Assembly (NCBI GenBank): GCA_020744425.1
Contig: JAGMUV010000010.1
Location: forward strand, 186,001 to 250,000
DNA from: Dactylonectria macrodidyma
Taxonomy: Eukaryota; Ascomycota; Sordariomycetes; Hypocreales; Nectriaceae
Reading direction: 5' to 3'
Length of the DNA stretch: 64,000 nt
The position numbers were made by a program, and so were the translations under genes. The notes under the pieces are model-generated. The model did not search any database, was not told where the DNA came from, and saw only the letters and a list, made by a program, of their open reading frames with translations. Below, in pieces: positions 44,610 through 57,373 of this stretch; position 1 is the stretch's first letter; each line of letters begins with the position of its first letter.

Positions 44610-46382
44610 TCACGCATGCCGCCATTCCTTTAGCAAGGTGGTGATGCGCCATTTCGAGAGAGGGACAGTCTTTGGCGGATGATCGGTAGTATCGGAGGCG
44701 TATACTGCAGCATTGCCACTGGGAGATCCCTCTAATGAGTCAATATGATATGGGGTATCATCGCTTAGCATAGGGTGGGCTATATCAATGGCGAATCTAG
44801 GCTCTATAACCTGGGGCTGTTGTTGAGGTCCCTTGGGCTGAGCGATGATGGTGTCTCTTATGCTTGTAGCTGGATAATCAGCCTGGGGTTGTTGAAGTTC
44901 CTTGGTGCTGACTGGAATTGAGGTTAGCCGTCTATCCTGAGCCTGTTGAGTCTCATGGGGAGCAGTGCTCCACCGAGCCGAATCCTCGAAATGAACCACC
45001 TGCTGCAGGTTTGGTGTCGCGGGCCGCATCGGGTCTTTGACGGGAATCAGCGGTAGCACTTCATGTTCCCTGGTGGGAGGCATCGAGCCGTCAGCATTAC
45101 CTATCTTCAAGGTTTGGGTTAGCTGTGGTGACGGCTACTGACTGACCTTGTCGGTGAGCTACGGCCGCTGGATAGCGGTGGCGGCCGAAATGTTTGTACC
45201 CAAGGGTGCTCAGCGGCCTCGGACGCCTTAAGGCGACGTTTGGGGTCTACTGCCATACAATCGGTGACGAAGTTGCAACAGTCCTGGCTGGTGCCGATCG
45301 CCTTTAGCGTCGCTACGGGGAACGGGTGCTTGTTGACGACATGATTGAAGAGGTCGGGCCGGTTCGGGAAGACAGGGCGCTGGGCAATCATGCGGAACAG
45401 CAGCTCACCGAGCGCCCACATGTCAACGGCGAAGGTGTAAGAGAAGGCGTTGGACGATGGTGACGATGAAGGGCTCTGCTCGGGGATGAAGCCCATGACC
45501 TCGGGGGCGACGTAGCCCTCTGTGCCGATGACGGTCCTGAGCGCCGTGCCCTCGGCCCGCTTAGAGATACCGAAATCACCGATCTTGACCCACCAGTCGG
45601 GACCAGGCTGGTAGACGAGGATATTCTGCGGCAGACAGAAGCAGTCATATTAGTAATGCATGAAAGGGCTGGCGCATTGACGAGAGAAAAAGCGAAGCAG
45701 ATAAACAAAGTGGTGGTCGGTCGGCGCTACGCACCTTGGGTTTGAGATCGCGGTGAGCGAAACCGTTCTCGTGCATATACCCGAGGCCCTCGACAAGCTG
45801 GGAGACGATGACCTTTGCATAGGCCTCTGAGAAGGACTGGTTTAGGTAGTTTTGGAGGTCGCCGCACTCGATGTACTCCATAGCGATGAAGACCTTGTTC
45901 TCGGACTCGTACCAGCCGTAGCATTCAATGAAGCAGTGGACATACTATTCAACGGAGGGGAGTCAGCTTCACTTCAACTGCGACCATTCCCTAAGAAACG
46001 GGCAAGGAGAGGAGAAAGCCCGCACCCTCTTGTGTGAGAACTTGGCCATGGCCTCGAGTTCTCTCGTGTACGACACCGGTAGCGAAGGATCCTTACGTAT
46101 CTCCTTGACAGCCCGGAGCTTGCCCTGCCCAGGCTCGGACACACACCTCTCCAGCCAGACGCATCCGAAGCCGCCGCTGCCGAGCTCTTGCTGCCTATTC
46201 CACGTTTCATCGATGCGGGATGGCCGCTGATGGCCGGACTGGAGGGAGACGCGATATACAGTGTGCTGGGTCGCGCCGTCGGTGAGGAAGCGTGTCGTCA
46301 GCTGGAAGTCACGGACAAGGTCGGGGACTCGCTGGCTTTCATGGTTCCGGTTCTGATTCTGCTGGTTCGATGAGCTGCTCAT
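44610..46382 (-). CDS. Protein kinase, 514 aa to the TGA, four exons
   Basis: Exons 46382-46026, 45944-45735, 45625-45143 and 45104-44610; introns of 81, 109 and 38 bp. Complete Ser/Thr kinase domain: LGSGGFGCVW P-loop (about 68-76), LRAVKEI with Lys 93, HRDLKPKNIL (about 183), IGDFGIS, GTEGYVAPEV, and DMWALGELLF. A proline/glutamine-rich linker (VSTKELQQPQADYPATSIRD) follows to the TGA. The 38 bp third intron is short; the alternative frame gives a stop, so I prefer it. Beyond the TGA the same frame has ankyrin repeats, so the original protein was probably kinase-linker-ankyrin of about 730 residues. Such proteins are common in Eurotiomycetes. Target unknown. Confidence 0.88.
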
Positions 46383-46739
46383 GGCGAGCTAGCTAGCGTG
46401 TCTCGACGGCCAGCGACGGGGCGATTCTATCCCTTGTCCTAGGCTAGGGAGCAGCAGTGTCTACACGGCTAAGTACTATAGGGACATGATATTCTCTACG
46501 GCCCTGGTCAGATGACATAATAAAGAAGACTATAGATTAGGCCAGAATAGACTGTTTTAATAGAGGATCGAAGGTGCGTTATTTCGGCAGTTATCGCAGC
46601 TATGATGATTTAAAATACTTGATCTCTCGGTCCGCGAGGGGTTTCTTCATTATCGAGGCGTTCGCCACCTTCCTGCCTCAGGCCAACACTGTGGCTGGCA
46701 TCCTCGGTCTGGCGGGCCTACAAGTAAGGCTACCCTAAA
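46383..46739. other. Kinase promoter and a short coding-like scrap
   Basis: At 46574-46722 the plus frame reads FGSYRSYDDLKYLISRSARG then FATFLPQANTVAGILGLAGL, which is protein-like but unplaced and ends at the AT-rich boundary (about 46740). Confidence 0.4.
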
Positions 46740-47948
46740 GGGGGCGAATAACTACATAGGCACCTATCTGCGACTCGGTAAAAAATACAAGGGTGAAGGT
46801 TAGAAAAAAAAAGATATTTAATAGATATTTTATTTAAAATCTCCTTTAAAAAGTAATATGTATATTTATATGCCTGGAGGAACTACGAAGTAAGTGCCTA
46901 GAGGAACTATGAAGTAAGTTTTAAAAGGTTCTGCTTAGAAGAACTATGAAGTAACTTCTGAAAGGTTCTTTAAGCTCTTCTGACTAAATATACAGAAAGC
47001 ACAGACCAATTTTTACTAAGACTCTGTTAATTTTACAGTATTATTTATTTATTTTTACTATTACTTTTTATTATAAAGTATAGTTTCTACAGTTACTTTT
47101 AAGTTAGGGTAGTATATTTATAGTTCTTATAACAGGAATTTGGAGCCGCCCCACCTGACCGGTTATCTTATATGACTAGTAAGGCTTCGCTTCCTTTTCC
47201 TTATATATACACTTAAGGTTTACTTTAGAATCCTTAAGCTTTAGTTTTAGAATATAAAGACCAGTGCCTTATTACTATACTTAGCTGCTTATTATCTTAC
47301 TATAATATTTATTTCTTATAATTTTAAAGCTTCTTTTTATCGTTATTTATAGTTAAAATAGTACTAAGTTAATACTAAAGAGTAATTAAAATGAATAATC
47401 TATTAATACTAGAAATTATATAAGAAGATATAATTCTTATAATAATAGAAGACCTGCTTAAACCTAGCCTTATAAAGAAGTAATTAGTATTATATATATA
47501 TATATTATAGTTTTAAGAGCTAAAGAAGCTATAAGATTAAAAAGCTATATTACTAAAAGCACTAAGTATAAGAAACCTGCGTATTATAGAGCTAAGGAGC
47601 TAATAATTCTCTTACTTATTTACTTTAAGTAATAAGGGCGAAGTACGGATTAAAAACATTCTCTGCCTTTTATACTTTACTATTATTCAGCTAAAGGCTG
47701 ACTCTACATTAATCTATAAGTTTCTAAAATAATGAGGGTTTAGTACAGATAAAGGTAATAAGTTTCCTAGGCTCTAATTAGCTTAAAATTTATATTACTA
47801 TTAGTAAATTGTTTAATAACTGGCTAACAGCTCTAGAGAAGTGAGTCCAGGCCCTCTATACTATATTACTATTTATTTACTCAGAAGATGATTTATTTAT
47901 ATTATGCTTAGCTACAGATAGTCATTTTATTTACTTTAATACTTCTAT
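46740..47948. repeat. RIP-degraded repeat, left flank of the nested elements
   Basis: Strongly AT-rich with stops in all frames. A stretch of GGAACTATGAAGTAAGT-like units recurs three times at 46876-46965. Residual frames around 47390-47600 (SYITKSTKYKKPAYYRAKEL) suggest decayed transposon coding sequence of unknown type. Confidence 0.6.
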
Positions 47949-47953
47949 ATATC

Positions 47954-48129
47954 TATTAAATATTAGAGTGAAAATTGTATATTGTCGCTTCTGCCCCTAT
48001 ATCTTAAGGTTTCAGAGCAAGCTTTATATACCCTTTCTCTTCTGTATAGAATCAGCTAGAAGCTGATTGCTAAGCCTCATAGCAATAAGTAGCAATAGGT
48101 AGTAAATTTCGCCTCTAACATATCTAACA
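47954..48129 (-). repeat. Copia 3' LTR
   Basis: Left LTR of the copia element (3' LTR with respect to its minus-strand transcription), 176 bp, ending CTAACA in plus orientation. Confidence 0.88.
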
Positions 48130-51100
48130 CACCTCCTCAGATTCAATGACTTCTCATTAAGTCTAAAGCCCTTCTTCATCCTTCTAGAGCCTTTTCCTAA
48201 CGTCTTCTAATCTAAGTTAATATATAAAGCGGTTCTATTTTCTAGCTAAAAGTGCTTTCATTAGGCTATCTATAATTATATTTATTAATTTAATATATTT
48301 AATTTGAATTTTCTCTCTTTAGACCTCTTATTTAAGCTAATAATTATAAATATTAATATACTATAACTTAATCCTTAAAATAGCTATCTTAACTATTATA
48401 AGATTAATAGTCTAAGTATTATAATAGTTAATTTAGATAGTTAAGTTATTTAGTTAAACTATTAGCTCTTTAAGCAGTTAGCTTATAAAGAGAGATTCCT
48501 TAGCTGCTTATATTAGGGCTAGGAGCTCTGCTTTTATTATTAATATTATAACTGTGTCTTTCTTATTAGCTCTCTATTCAATCAGTCTATTAAATAGCTT
48601 AATAGTATATACTTATAAGCTCTTCTGATTAGTTATATTATTAGTAAAAGAGGCATTATTAGTAATGCTAAGACTGTTAGGCCTTCTAAAGGATAGGGCT
48701 AGGTTCTTTATATATGTAAGGTAGTGGATAATGCAGTTAGCTACTTCTTAGTATATTTAGCTTAGATTGATAAGGAATCTTGCTAATCTAGAGATAGTAA
48801 AGGCTATATTAGGTTAGGTATTAATTGCGATATAGAGAATTGATCGGATCTTATATTAGTATTATTAAATCTCTATTAAGGTTACTAGCCCTATTATAAA
48901 CTAGAGCTCTAACTGAGTTATTAGTACTATAGCTATTCTATTATTAGCTAGATTTATAATTTTTTTAATATAAATTACTTAAAATAGCTAGATCTTCTTT
49001 ATAAGTCAGTTTTATATAACTTCTATTCTAAGGAACTATTATATAAGGTTACTACTTATTAGTTTATATCTTAATTAGAGTTATTTAATTAGGTCCTTAG
49101 CCTTATTTTCTTATACTTTCTTATAGGCTAGAATAATATTATTAATATAAATAAAGAAGAAAATTCCTTCTTTTCTAAAGTAGTAAGGCTTATATAGAAC
49201 TAGCTTATAGCCTAGCTCTAAGAGGGTCTTAGAAAGCTCCTTCTACTATAGTAAGGAGGAGACTCTTAGTTTATATAGAGCTTTATTAAGCTTTAGGATA
49301 GTTCCTGCCTTCTTATAGCCTAAAGGCATCTATATAAAGATATCTTAATTAATTAAAGCATATATGAATGCATTAATTACATTATATTAGACTATTTCTA
49401 GATTAAATTTTACTATAATAGCTATTAAGGTCTATAAAGACCTTCTAGCTAAGGTAGCTATATATATGTCTTATAGCTTCTCTTTTGCTTATTAGTCTTC
49501 TTATACTACTAACTAGGCCTTATATTTCTAAAAGTAACTATATTTATCTATTTTATAAATATATACCTATATATAGCCTAGGACTTATTAATTAAATGCT
49601 TAAGGGTCCTTAGCTCAAATCTTAGTTTATAACTTTATTTCCTTATAGCTTTAAAGATAAATTTCTTTAGCCTTTTAAAAGAGGTTTTCTAATAAATATC
49701 CTATAAGATCTTAATGCTTTATTAGTACTAAAAGTAATACACTTCTATACACTTTTACTCCTTAATAGATCTTTCATTCTATTAAGATTTATATAAGAGA
49801 TTTAGTTCTAGCTAGAAAAGCTGCTTATTATATAATAGTTCTATTTTCTTATTCTAATATATTTTAAAGTAATTATATAAGTAAGGCAGATAATAGTATA
49901 TCTAAAGGTATAAAGAAGTCTTTATATTTTACTCTCTTTACTTATAAGATTTTATTAATTACTATTATAAGATAGTTTTATATAAGTTCATCTTCTTCTT
50001 TAAAAAAAGCTACTTTAATAGAGTCTTCAGCTTCTAGCTAATTAATTAGTTCGTCTAGTTAGAAGGAAGCGATTTATACGATTTCTTCTAAGTCTGCTTC
50101 TAAGAGGTTATCCTTAAAGTTTTCCTAGTCTCTATTATAGCTCTTATCTTTATTAAAAATAACGTCTTAGGTACTAATTATCTAATTAATTATTAGAATC
50201 TAGATCTTATAGATATTCGAGGATTTATATTTAATTAAAAAGCTAATCTATCCTTTTAGTTTAAGCTGCATCTTATAGTTAAGCTTTTATTATACCTTAA
50301 GGGTTATAGTATAGGCTTTATAACTGAATACTCTTAGATGTATTTAGTTAGGCTGTTTTACTAGTTATAGAATTCCTCTAGCTCTAGCTATTATAGTATG
50401 TAGTTAATTATATAGTGTTTTCTAGCCTGATTTATAATTTAGCGTTTGGTTATATAGATAAACTGCTATTTTGCTGATTTCTAGCTATAGCTAGTAAGAG
50501 AGCTTAGAGCCTATTTATATAGCTCTTTCTTTATCCTTAATCACACTCCCTAAGCATTTAGCACTACTATTTTAAGCTTAGCTATATAATACTAAAGGCT
50601 TAATAATAATAGCTCTATTTTATAGAAAGTTTCTAACTTATAGTTTAATATTTATAATCTTATTATTATATTTAATAACTTTAACCTTAATATTATATTA
50701 AACTTCTAAGTATTTAAAGAAGGATTTAAAGACTATAATAATAGCCTCTATTATCTAAGTTATAAAATAGTAATCCTAAATATAACTAGTTAATTAATAA
50801 GTAAGTAGTATCTATAAAGTATAGCTACTTATGCCTTCTTTATAATTATAGAAATTAATAGTAATGCATTTACTAGCTATCTAACTAGACTGCTTTAAAG
50901 CCTGTTTAACTTATCTTTTGATTTTTAATAGGCTATAGGCATTATATTTAACTATTATTAGTCCTTAAATTCACACTCCTTAAGATACTAAGACGAAGTA
51001 TTTAAAAGCTTACAGTCCTAGATGCCCTAAGCGGTTATACTAGTATATAGCTTCTCTTACTAAGGGAGCCCTCTTTATATATAAAGTGAACTTATAGGCT

Positions 51101-51861
51101 GCTTAAACTACTAGGGTTATTTCTGCTAGTTAGTATAATATAATGTATTAACTATATAGGTCTTTAATTATGTAAGCAATCGTCTGATTAGAATAGCAGA
51201 AGGTTATTAGATCTTAGCTATTATTCTAATAGAATCCTTTCTTTTATAACTAATGTAAGGAAATAAGAGTTATAAGAAGTTAGAGATAGTAAGCTATTTC
51301 TTTAAGTAGTAAAGCTTAAGTTCTTATTAGCTTTACTATTATTATTCTATATTTTAAAATTAGTAACTTTTAATTACTTAACTAAATATAGTTACTTTAA
51401 GGGGCTAGTTAGAAGTTAGTTAATTAATTATAGTTATTTATAATTAAGATAGTTATTCTTAGATCTAGGATTTAAGAGTTTTATAAGGGATAATTATTAC
51501 TTTAAATAATAAATATAGTATTAACTTTAGTAATAAGCTACTTATAGAATTATTAGTTAGAAGTGTTTTTAATAGCTTATTTTAGTAAGATTTTAGACTT
51601 CTTCTAAATAAGAGCTTTTACTTATACTTATAAGTCTAAGTATTCTTTAAGGGCTTCTTTTACTTTTATTTAAAATTTTTCTTAAGGCCTAAACTCTTTT
51701 TAAGTTATATTTAAAAAAACATAGAAGCATTTCTTAAGGATATAGAATAGGCTACGTACTAGGCATTTATTCTATTCTTTAAGAAGCCTTTAGCGCTTTA
51801 TCCTTTGCTCTTCCTTCTTTAAAGAATAGTACTAACCTTTAATAATATGAGCATCCTTTAG

Positions 51862-52281
51862 TGTCACGACCCAGGTTGAGACCAGGCGGTCACAACTGGC
51901 AGAACTATAACGTACTCACTTTTTCCTTACTACTATTAGTATAACCCACTATGTAAAAAGACTAAGTCTTAGTAACCTACTTATAACTCTTATTAATAAG
52001 ACTAACGGTCTTATTATTAATATTACTAGTCTTAGTAATAAGACCTTTAATAGGATTACTAAGACTATTTAGATTACTTTAGTATATAAGTATATTTATT
52101 TAGTACTTTTATAAAGATAGTCTTATTAGCTATTAATATACTTAGTTATATTAAATCTACTATTCTACTATTACTAGACCATAATCTATATTACTTACTA
52201 TAATATCCTTAATCTACTTAATTATAAATACTATACGCTTTAGACTTACTTTAAAACCCTAGTATAAGCCTAACTATTATA
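51862..52281 (+). repeat. Gypsy 5' LTR
   Basis: 420 bp, starts TGTCACGACCCAGGTTGAGA. Starts with TG; its end has drifted to TA. Confidence 0.9.
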
Positions 52282-55200
52282 TATTAATAGCTCTTATTTA
52301 GTATATTACTATATTAACTTAAGTAATACCTCATACTATTAGTATATTTAAAATAAACCGAACTCTTACTATTCTAAGCAGTATACTCACACTCCTAGTA
52401 TATACAACCCTATTAAGTAATACTAAAATAGTAATAGAGGTCTAGTAACTTTATGCTCTTATTCGAAGTCTGTAATAATAGATGCAGAACTAACCCGCAC
52501 TCATAGTACTTACTATACTAATTATAAATAATGACTGCGACTTAGGAGAAACGATTAAGCTACTAAAGCCTAAACTATTTAATAGTTTACTAAGTAATAT
52601 AATCCTATTTATTATTAGAATAAAGGGATACTTCTAATTCTTTTTATAACGCCTTATATTATTTAAAGTATGCTTATTATTTATAAATAACCTAATAATT
52701 AAGAATACTAAAGACTGGTTTGAATTAATTATAAAGGACTTTTTAAATAATAATAAGGCTAGCTAGGACTAAAATACTATTAATATCTTTATAAACTAGG
52801 AGAATTTTAAAAAAGTAATTAAAGATACTTTTAATATAATTAATAAAGAAAGGCAGATAGTAATTAAGATCTATAAGATTAAGTAAATCCGATTTACTAC
52901 TATTTATACTATTATATTCTAATAAATTACTTCTAAATTAGAATAAGATAATAATATACTTATAGAAATCTTTTATTAAAGACTTAAAGAAGAAATTAAA
53001 GATGAACTATATAAAGCTAACTGACTTAATATACTTACTAAGTATATTACTATAGCTATTAAGATTAACAAATAATAGTATAAAAGATAAAAGGAGAAGG
53101 CTAAGAATTAATGAGGAGGCTGAGGAAGTAATTATAATCTGTATTACTTAAAGAACTGAGATAATTAGAAAGATAAAAACTGGGTTAATACTTCCTATAG
53201 AATTTAAGCCAGACTTATAAAACTTAGAGTAGCTTAGTAAGACTATTCTAAGGTTAAGTATTAGAATTATAATAAAATAGAGTACTTTAAGAATAAGTAC
53301 TAGAGCCTAAAGATAAATTAGAAGTATAAGCTTATATTAAAAAGTAAGAACCTCTAATTTACTAACTACTAGTACTTATTTAAAACTCTTACTATAGTTA
53401 AGAAAGGCAATAAATATATATAGTTTATACTTATTTTAGAAGATAGCGAATCCTACTAATAGAAGGTTAAAGAAAAAATCCTTAATAGATAGCTAAGCTA
53501 GGTTAAAGTAGATTATAGTTAAGTAAGAAATGCACTTAGTATAACCTTCTAACTACTTAAAACCTAAGTTATACTAATAAATAATAATTATAACTATTAA
53601 TAAATCAGTTATACTAAGAATGAGTATTTAATATTATTTTCTAAAAAAGGCAAATAGACTTAGAATAAACTCTATAATAATAAGAAACTTAAGCGAGGTA
53701 GTAAATAATAAAACACTAGTATTAGTAAGTATTATAAACCCTTATGAAATAGAACTATAGAAAGCAGATAATGCTTAGAGATCTATTGCTTTTTAGATAA
53801 ATTTAGTTAAGGACTGGAGCTTATCCTCATATTTGTAAATAAATATCTAAATAGTAGTAATAATAAATAAGCAGACCCTTACTATAAGGAATATAGGGAG
53901 TCTCTAATAAAAGTAAAGGAATAGTAGAATATAGTAAAAGTTGACTTATAAAGAATCTATATATAGTTAAATAATGAAGATTAATACTAGTATATAGTTA
54001 GAAAAAGATAAGAACCCTAAGCTAAGGAAGACTTTTATATTTATACTTAATTAAGACTTAAAGTATAAAGCGATAAAAAGATACTTTAAGGAGAATTTTT
54101 AAATAACTCCTATATTAGAACGGATAACCCTTAATATTATAAACTCATATAGATCTTATACTATGACTTATATAATAAAAAGCATATTTATAGTAAATAG
54201 AAAAACGATTGCTTTTCTATATAATTAGAAGATTACTTAGTATTTATATTATATCTTTATAATAAAATTAAGGGCTATTAAATAAGGAGTTTTAGACCTA
54301 TTAATAAGATTATAATCCTAAAGTATTCTAATAAGTTTTTCTCCTTAGAATATATTAAAAGGCTAATAAACTTAATATAATATAATAAAGAAGATTACTT
54401 AATTTATACTTAAGCTAAGATTAACTTATAGTATATATAATAAGATAAATAGAAAGACTTAATAGCTAACTATACTAAGTGTATATAAGCACTATAGATA
54501 AAAAATAATAAACACTACTTATAAAAGAGTAATAAGTAAGTAATAATATAAAAGGAAAATTACTTTTATTAAAAGCTCTATATATAGTATAAATAGTAAT
54601 AAAATGAAAGATACTTAAGCTAAAAGTATAAGTTAATAGTATATAACTTATTATATTAGTAAATAGTAGAGCTAAAGTAGATTATATTAACCTTAAGGTA
54701 GTTAATAAGCTGAAGTTATTATAGAAGTATAAGAAAGAAGCTTATATATTATATAACTTTAAAGGCAATATATTTAATTATAAAGATAGATGGATTATTA
54801 GAGAATTTAATTATTTAAAGGTTTTTATTAATAGAAAGAACTAAGGTATTACTTTTAATATTATTCTAATAAAGTATTATAATATTATACTTAAGTATTT
54901 ATAGCTAAGAAAATATAACCTATATATTAATTAGAGAACTGGCTAGGTATTAGTTAATAATAATAATATACTTTCTAATAATAATAAAAGTGATTTAAAA
55001 AAAGGAGAATCTTTAATCTTAACTCTTAAAGATAGTAAAGGTAAGAATTCATATAAAGAAATAATAAATACTTTATTACTTCTAATAGGAATATAATATA
55101 AATATTAAAAAGGTAAGAAAAATATACTCTAAAGAATAATTAAATGCTTTTAATAATAGTTTAAAGAAATAAATAAAGACCTTAAGAAATAAAGAAAGGA

Positions 55201-56281
55201 ATAATAAGAAAATCCTAAAGATAATAGACTTAAGAATGTATTAGTATAGTATTATATTTATAAAAAGCTCTTTATAGAAGAACTTAAGATAGGACTATTA
55301 GAATTTAGATAATAAAACTATAAAATTATACTAAAAGATAGAACATTACTTATATTCTATAAAATTTTTAACTTTAATAAAATATAATTATAAATACTTA
55401 AAGAATATATTAAAGATATATTATATAAAGGATATATTAGGATATTAAAGTCTTTAGCTAGCTATCTAATTATATTCATTCTTAAAAAGAATAATAAACT
55501 CTGACTTATTATAGACTACTACTATTTAAATAATATTATACTAAAAGACCGAACCCTATTACTATTTATTATAGAGCTTAAGGACTAACTCTATAAAATG
55601 AAGTTCTTTATAGTATTAGATCTTAAAAATACATACAGCTTTATCTATATTAAGAAAGGATATAAATAGAAAACTGCTTTTAGAATAAAGTTTAGACTAT
55701 ATAAATACTTTATTATACCTTTTAGACTTATAAATATACTAGCTATATTCTAGTAAATAATTAATAATATACTATAAGAGTACTTTAATATATTTATTAT
55801 ATACTATTTAAATAATATTCTTATTTTCTTTAAAATAGAAGAAGAATATACTAAGTATATTTATAAAGTACTATAAGTACTATAAGACTATAAGTTATTA
55901 ATTAAACTAAAGAAAAGTCATTTCTATACTCTAGAAATAGAATTTCTTAGATATATAATCTCTTATAATAAGATTAAGATAAATCTAAAAAAAATCGCTA
56001 TAGTTAGTAAATAGCTAAAACTAATAAATATTATAGAAATATAAGCCTTTTTTAGATTTACTAATTACTATTAAAGATTTATTAAAGGGTTTAGTAAATA
56101 TACTATACTACTTACTAATCTTATATAAAAAGGAGTAAAATTTAAATAAAACGCTATTATAAAAAACGCATTTAATAAAATTAAGGAGATTATTCTAAGT
56201 AAGCCTATTTTAATAAATTTTAACTTTAAATAAGAAATCAAATTAGAAATAGACTCTTTAGACTTTATATAAAGCGCTTAG

Positions 56282-57373
56282 CGCTATTGAAACCGCTATT
56301 CGGACTTTTGTTTCTGCACTACTGCGTTCCTCATTGCTGCGTTTCTATACAGTCATGTATTTGCATTGCTTGAGTTATCTTAAGATGAAGGACTCGATTG
56401 ATTGGTTGACCTAGTTATAGATAGACTCTTATCCCTCCTCCCTTATAGAACCTTCTTCCGCCAAATCCTTTAACCCATTGCAGTCGATGTCAGAGGCGAT
56501 CGCAGCAGGATTCCCTTGGTTTCTAATGCGATTATCACTCCTTCAGCTGTATATTAATCAGCATAAGGTCAGCCTATAACTATATGACCTATGCGTTATA
56601 GCTCTTTAGATTATTAAGGAAGGCATTATTAATAGTTATTATTTCCTTCCTTACTTCTTTTTAAGCTAATTCTTCTAATAAGACTTACTCTATTTTAATC
56701 TATTAGATTATATCCTTATTTAATAGAGCTTATAAGAACAGGTTCTCTTAGAAGATATAGCAATTAAAGATCATTAGTTAGATAAGCCTCTTATGACTAG
56801 GCTAGCTAAACTCAGCCTCTATTATGCATTTTAGGCTAGATAGGCGAGATACTCTTTATAGCCTAGGAAGCAGGCTTCGATCTTCTTCGATTCTTTTAGC
56901 TAGTATATATATAAGACGATTCTCATATACTAGTATTAGCGAGGGTCTGCCGGGCTATCGCGCGATGCGCTGTATGCGCATTGTGTTATTTGTTTAGTCA
57001 GGGGGGGTCATTTTGAATTGTGATATAACAGGAATTACAAAGCAGTAATTGAATTGCGATGTGATTAGAATTGCGATGAAGTAACTTAGAATGCGACGAA
57101 CCCTTATAGGGCTTTTATCGCATGATGATTTTGCCTTCTGACATCTAGCTTTTCTATCTAGCTTTCTAGCTGCTTAATGCATCTTAAAGGGTTAATTAAA
57201 ATAGTAAGGCTTGCACCCTAATGCAGTAGAAACTCTAGTCATTCTAAGTTACTATTATATTAGGCTTGGGTTTTAGACCTTCATACTATTATTCACTATT
57301 AGTTTTTTTTTTTTTTTTACTATTTAACCTCTAGCCCCTCTCTGAGTATGCGCTACTAAGGACTATAACCTTA
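56282..57373 (+). mobile_element. Copy of the dispersed repeat inserted into the Gypsy RNase H
   Basis: The Gypsy RNase H frame resumes on both sides. Both junctions carry ATAAAGCGCTTAG (56269-56281 and 57374-57386); the real duplication may be only 8 bases (GCGCTTAG) if CTTAATAAA belongs to the element. Left end CGCTATTGAAACCGCTATTC; right end GAGTATGCGCTACTAAGGAC. It shares both ends with the copy at 19337-20215 but has a different, longer interior (56460-57050). Much less AT-shifted at its ends than the Gypsy DNA around it. Confidence 0.8.

Noticed and set aside
44610..44612. A frame-preserving intron removing the TGA before the ankyrin repeats
   Set aside because: The only visible candidate (GTGACA...TTACAG, 37 bp) would shift the ankyrin frame, so it does not explain the stop.
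45388..45708. Long minus-strand frame overlapping the kinase
   Set aside because: It is a shadow of kinase exon 3 and intron 2 in another frame.
1..46400. A secondary-metabolite gene cluster
   Set aside because: FAD monooxygenase, hydrolase, AKR, SnoaL-like and AMP-ligase genes are spread over 40 kb with long gaps and no PKS, NRPS, terpene or DMAT backbone and no intact pathway regulator was seen.
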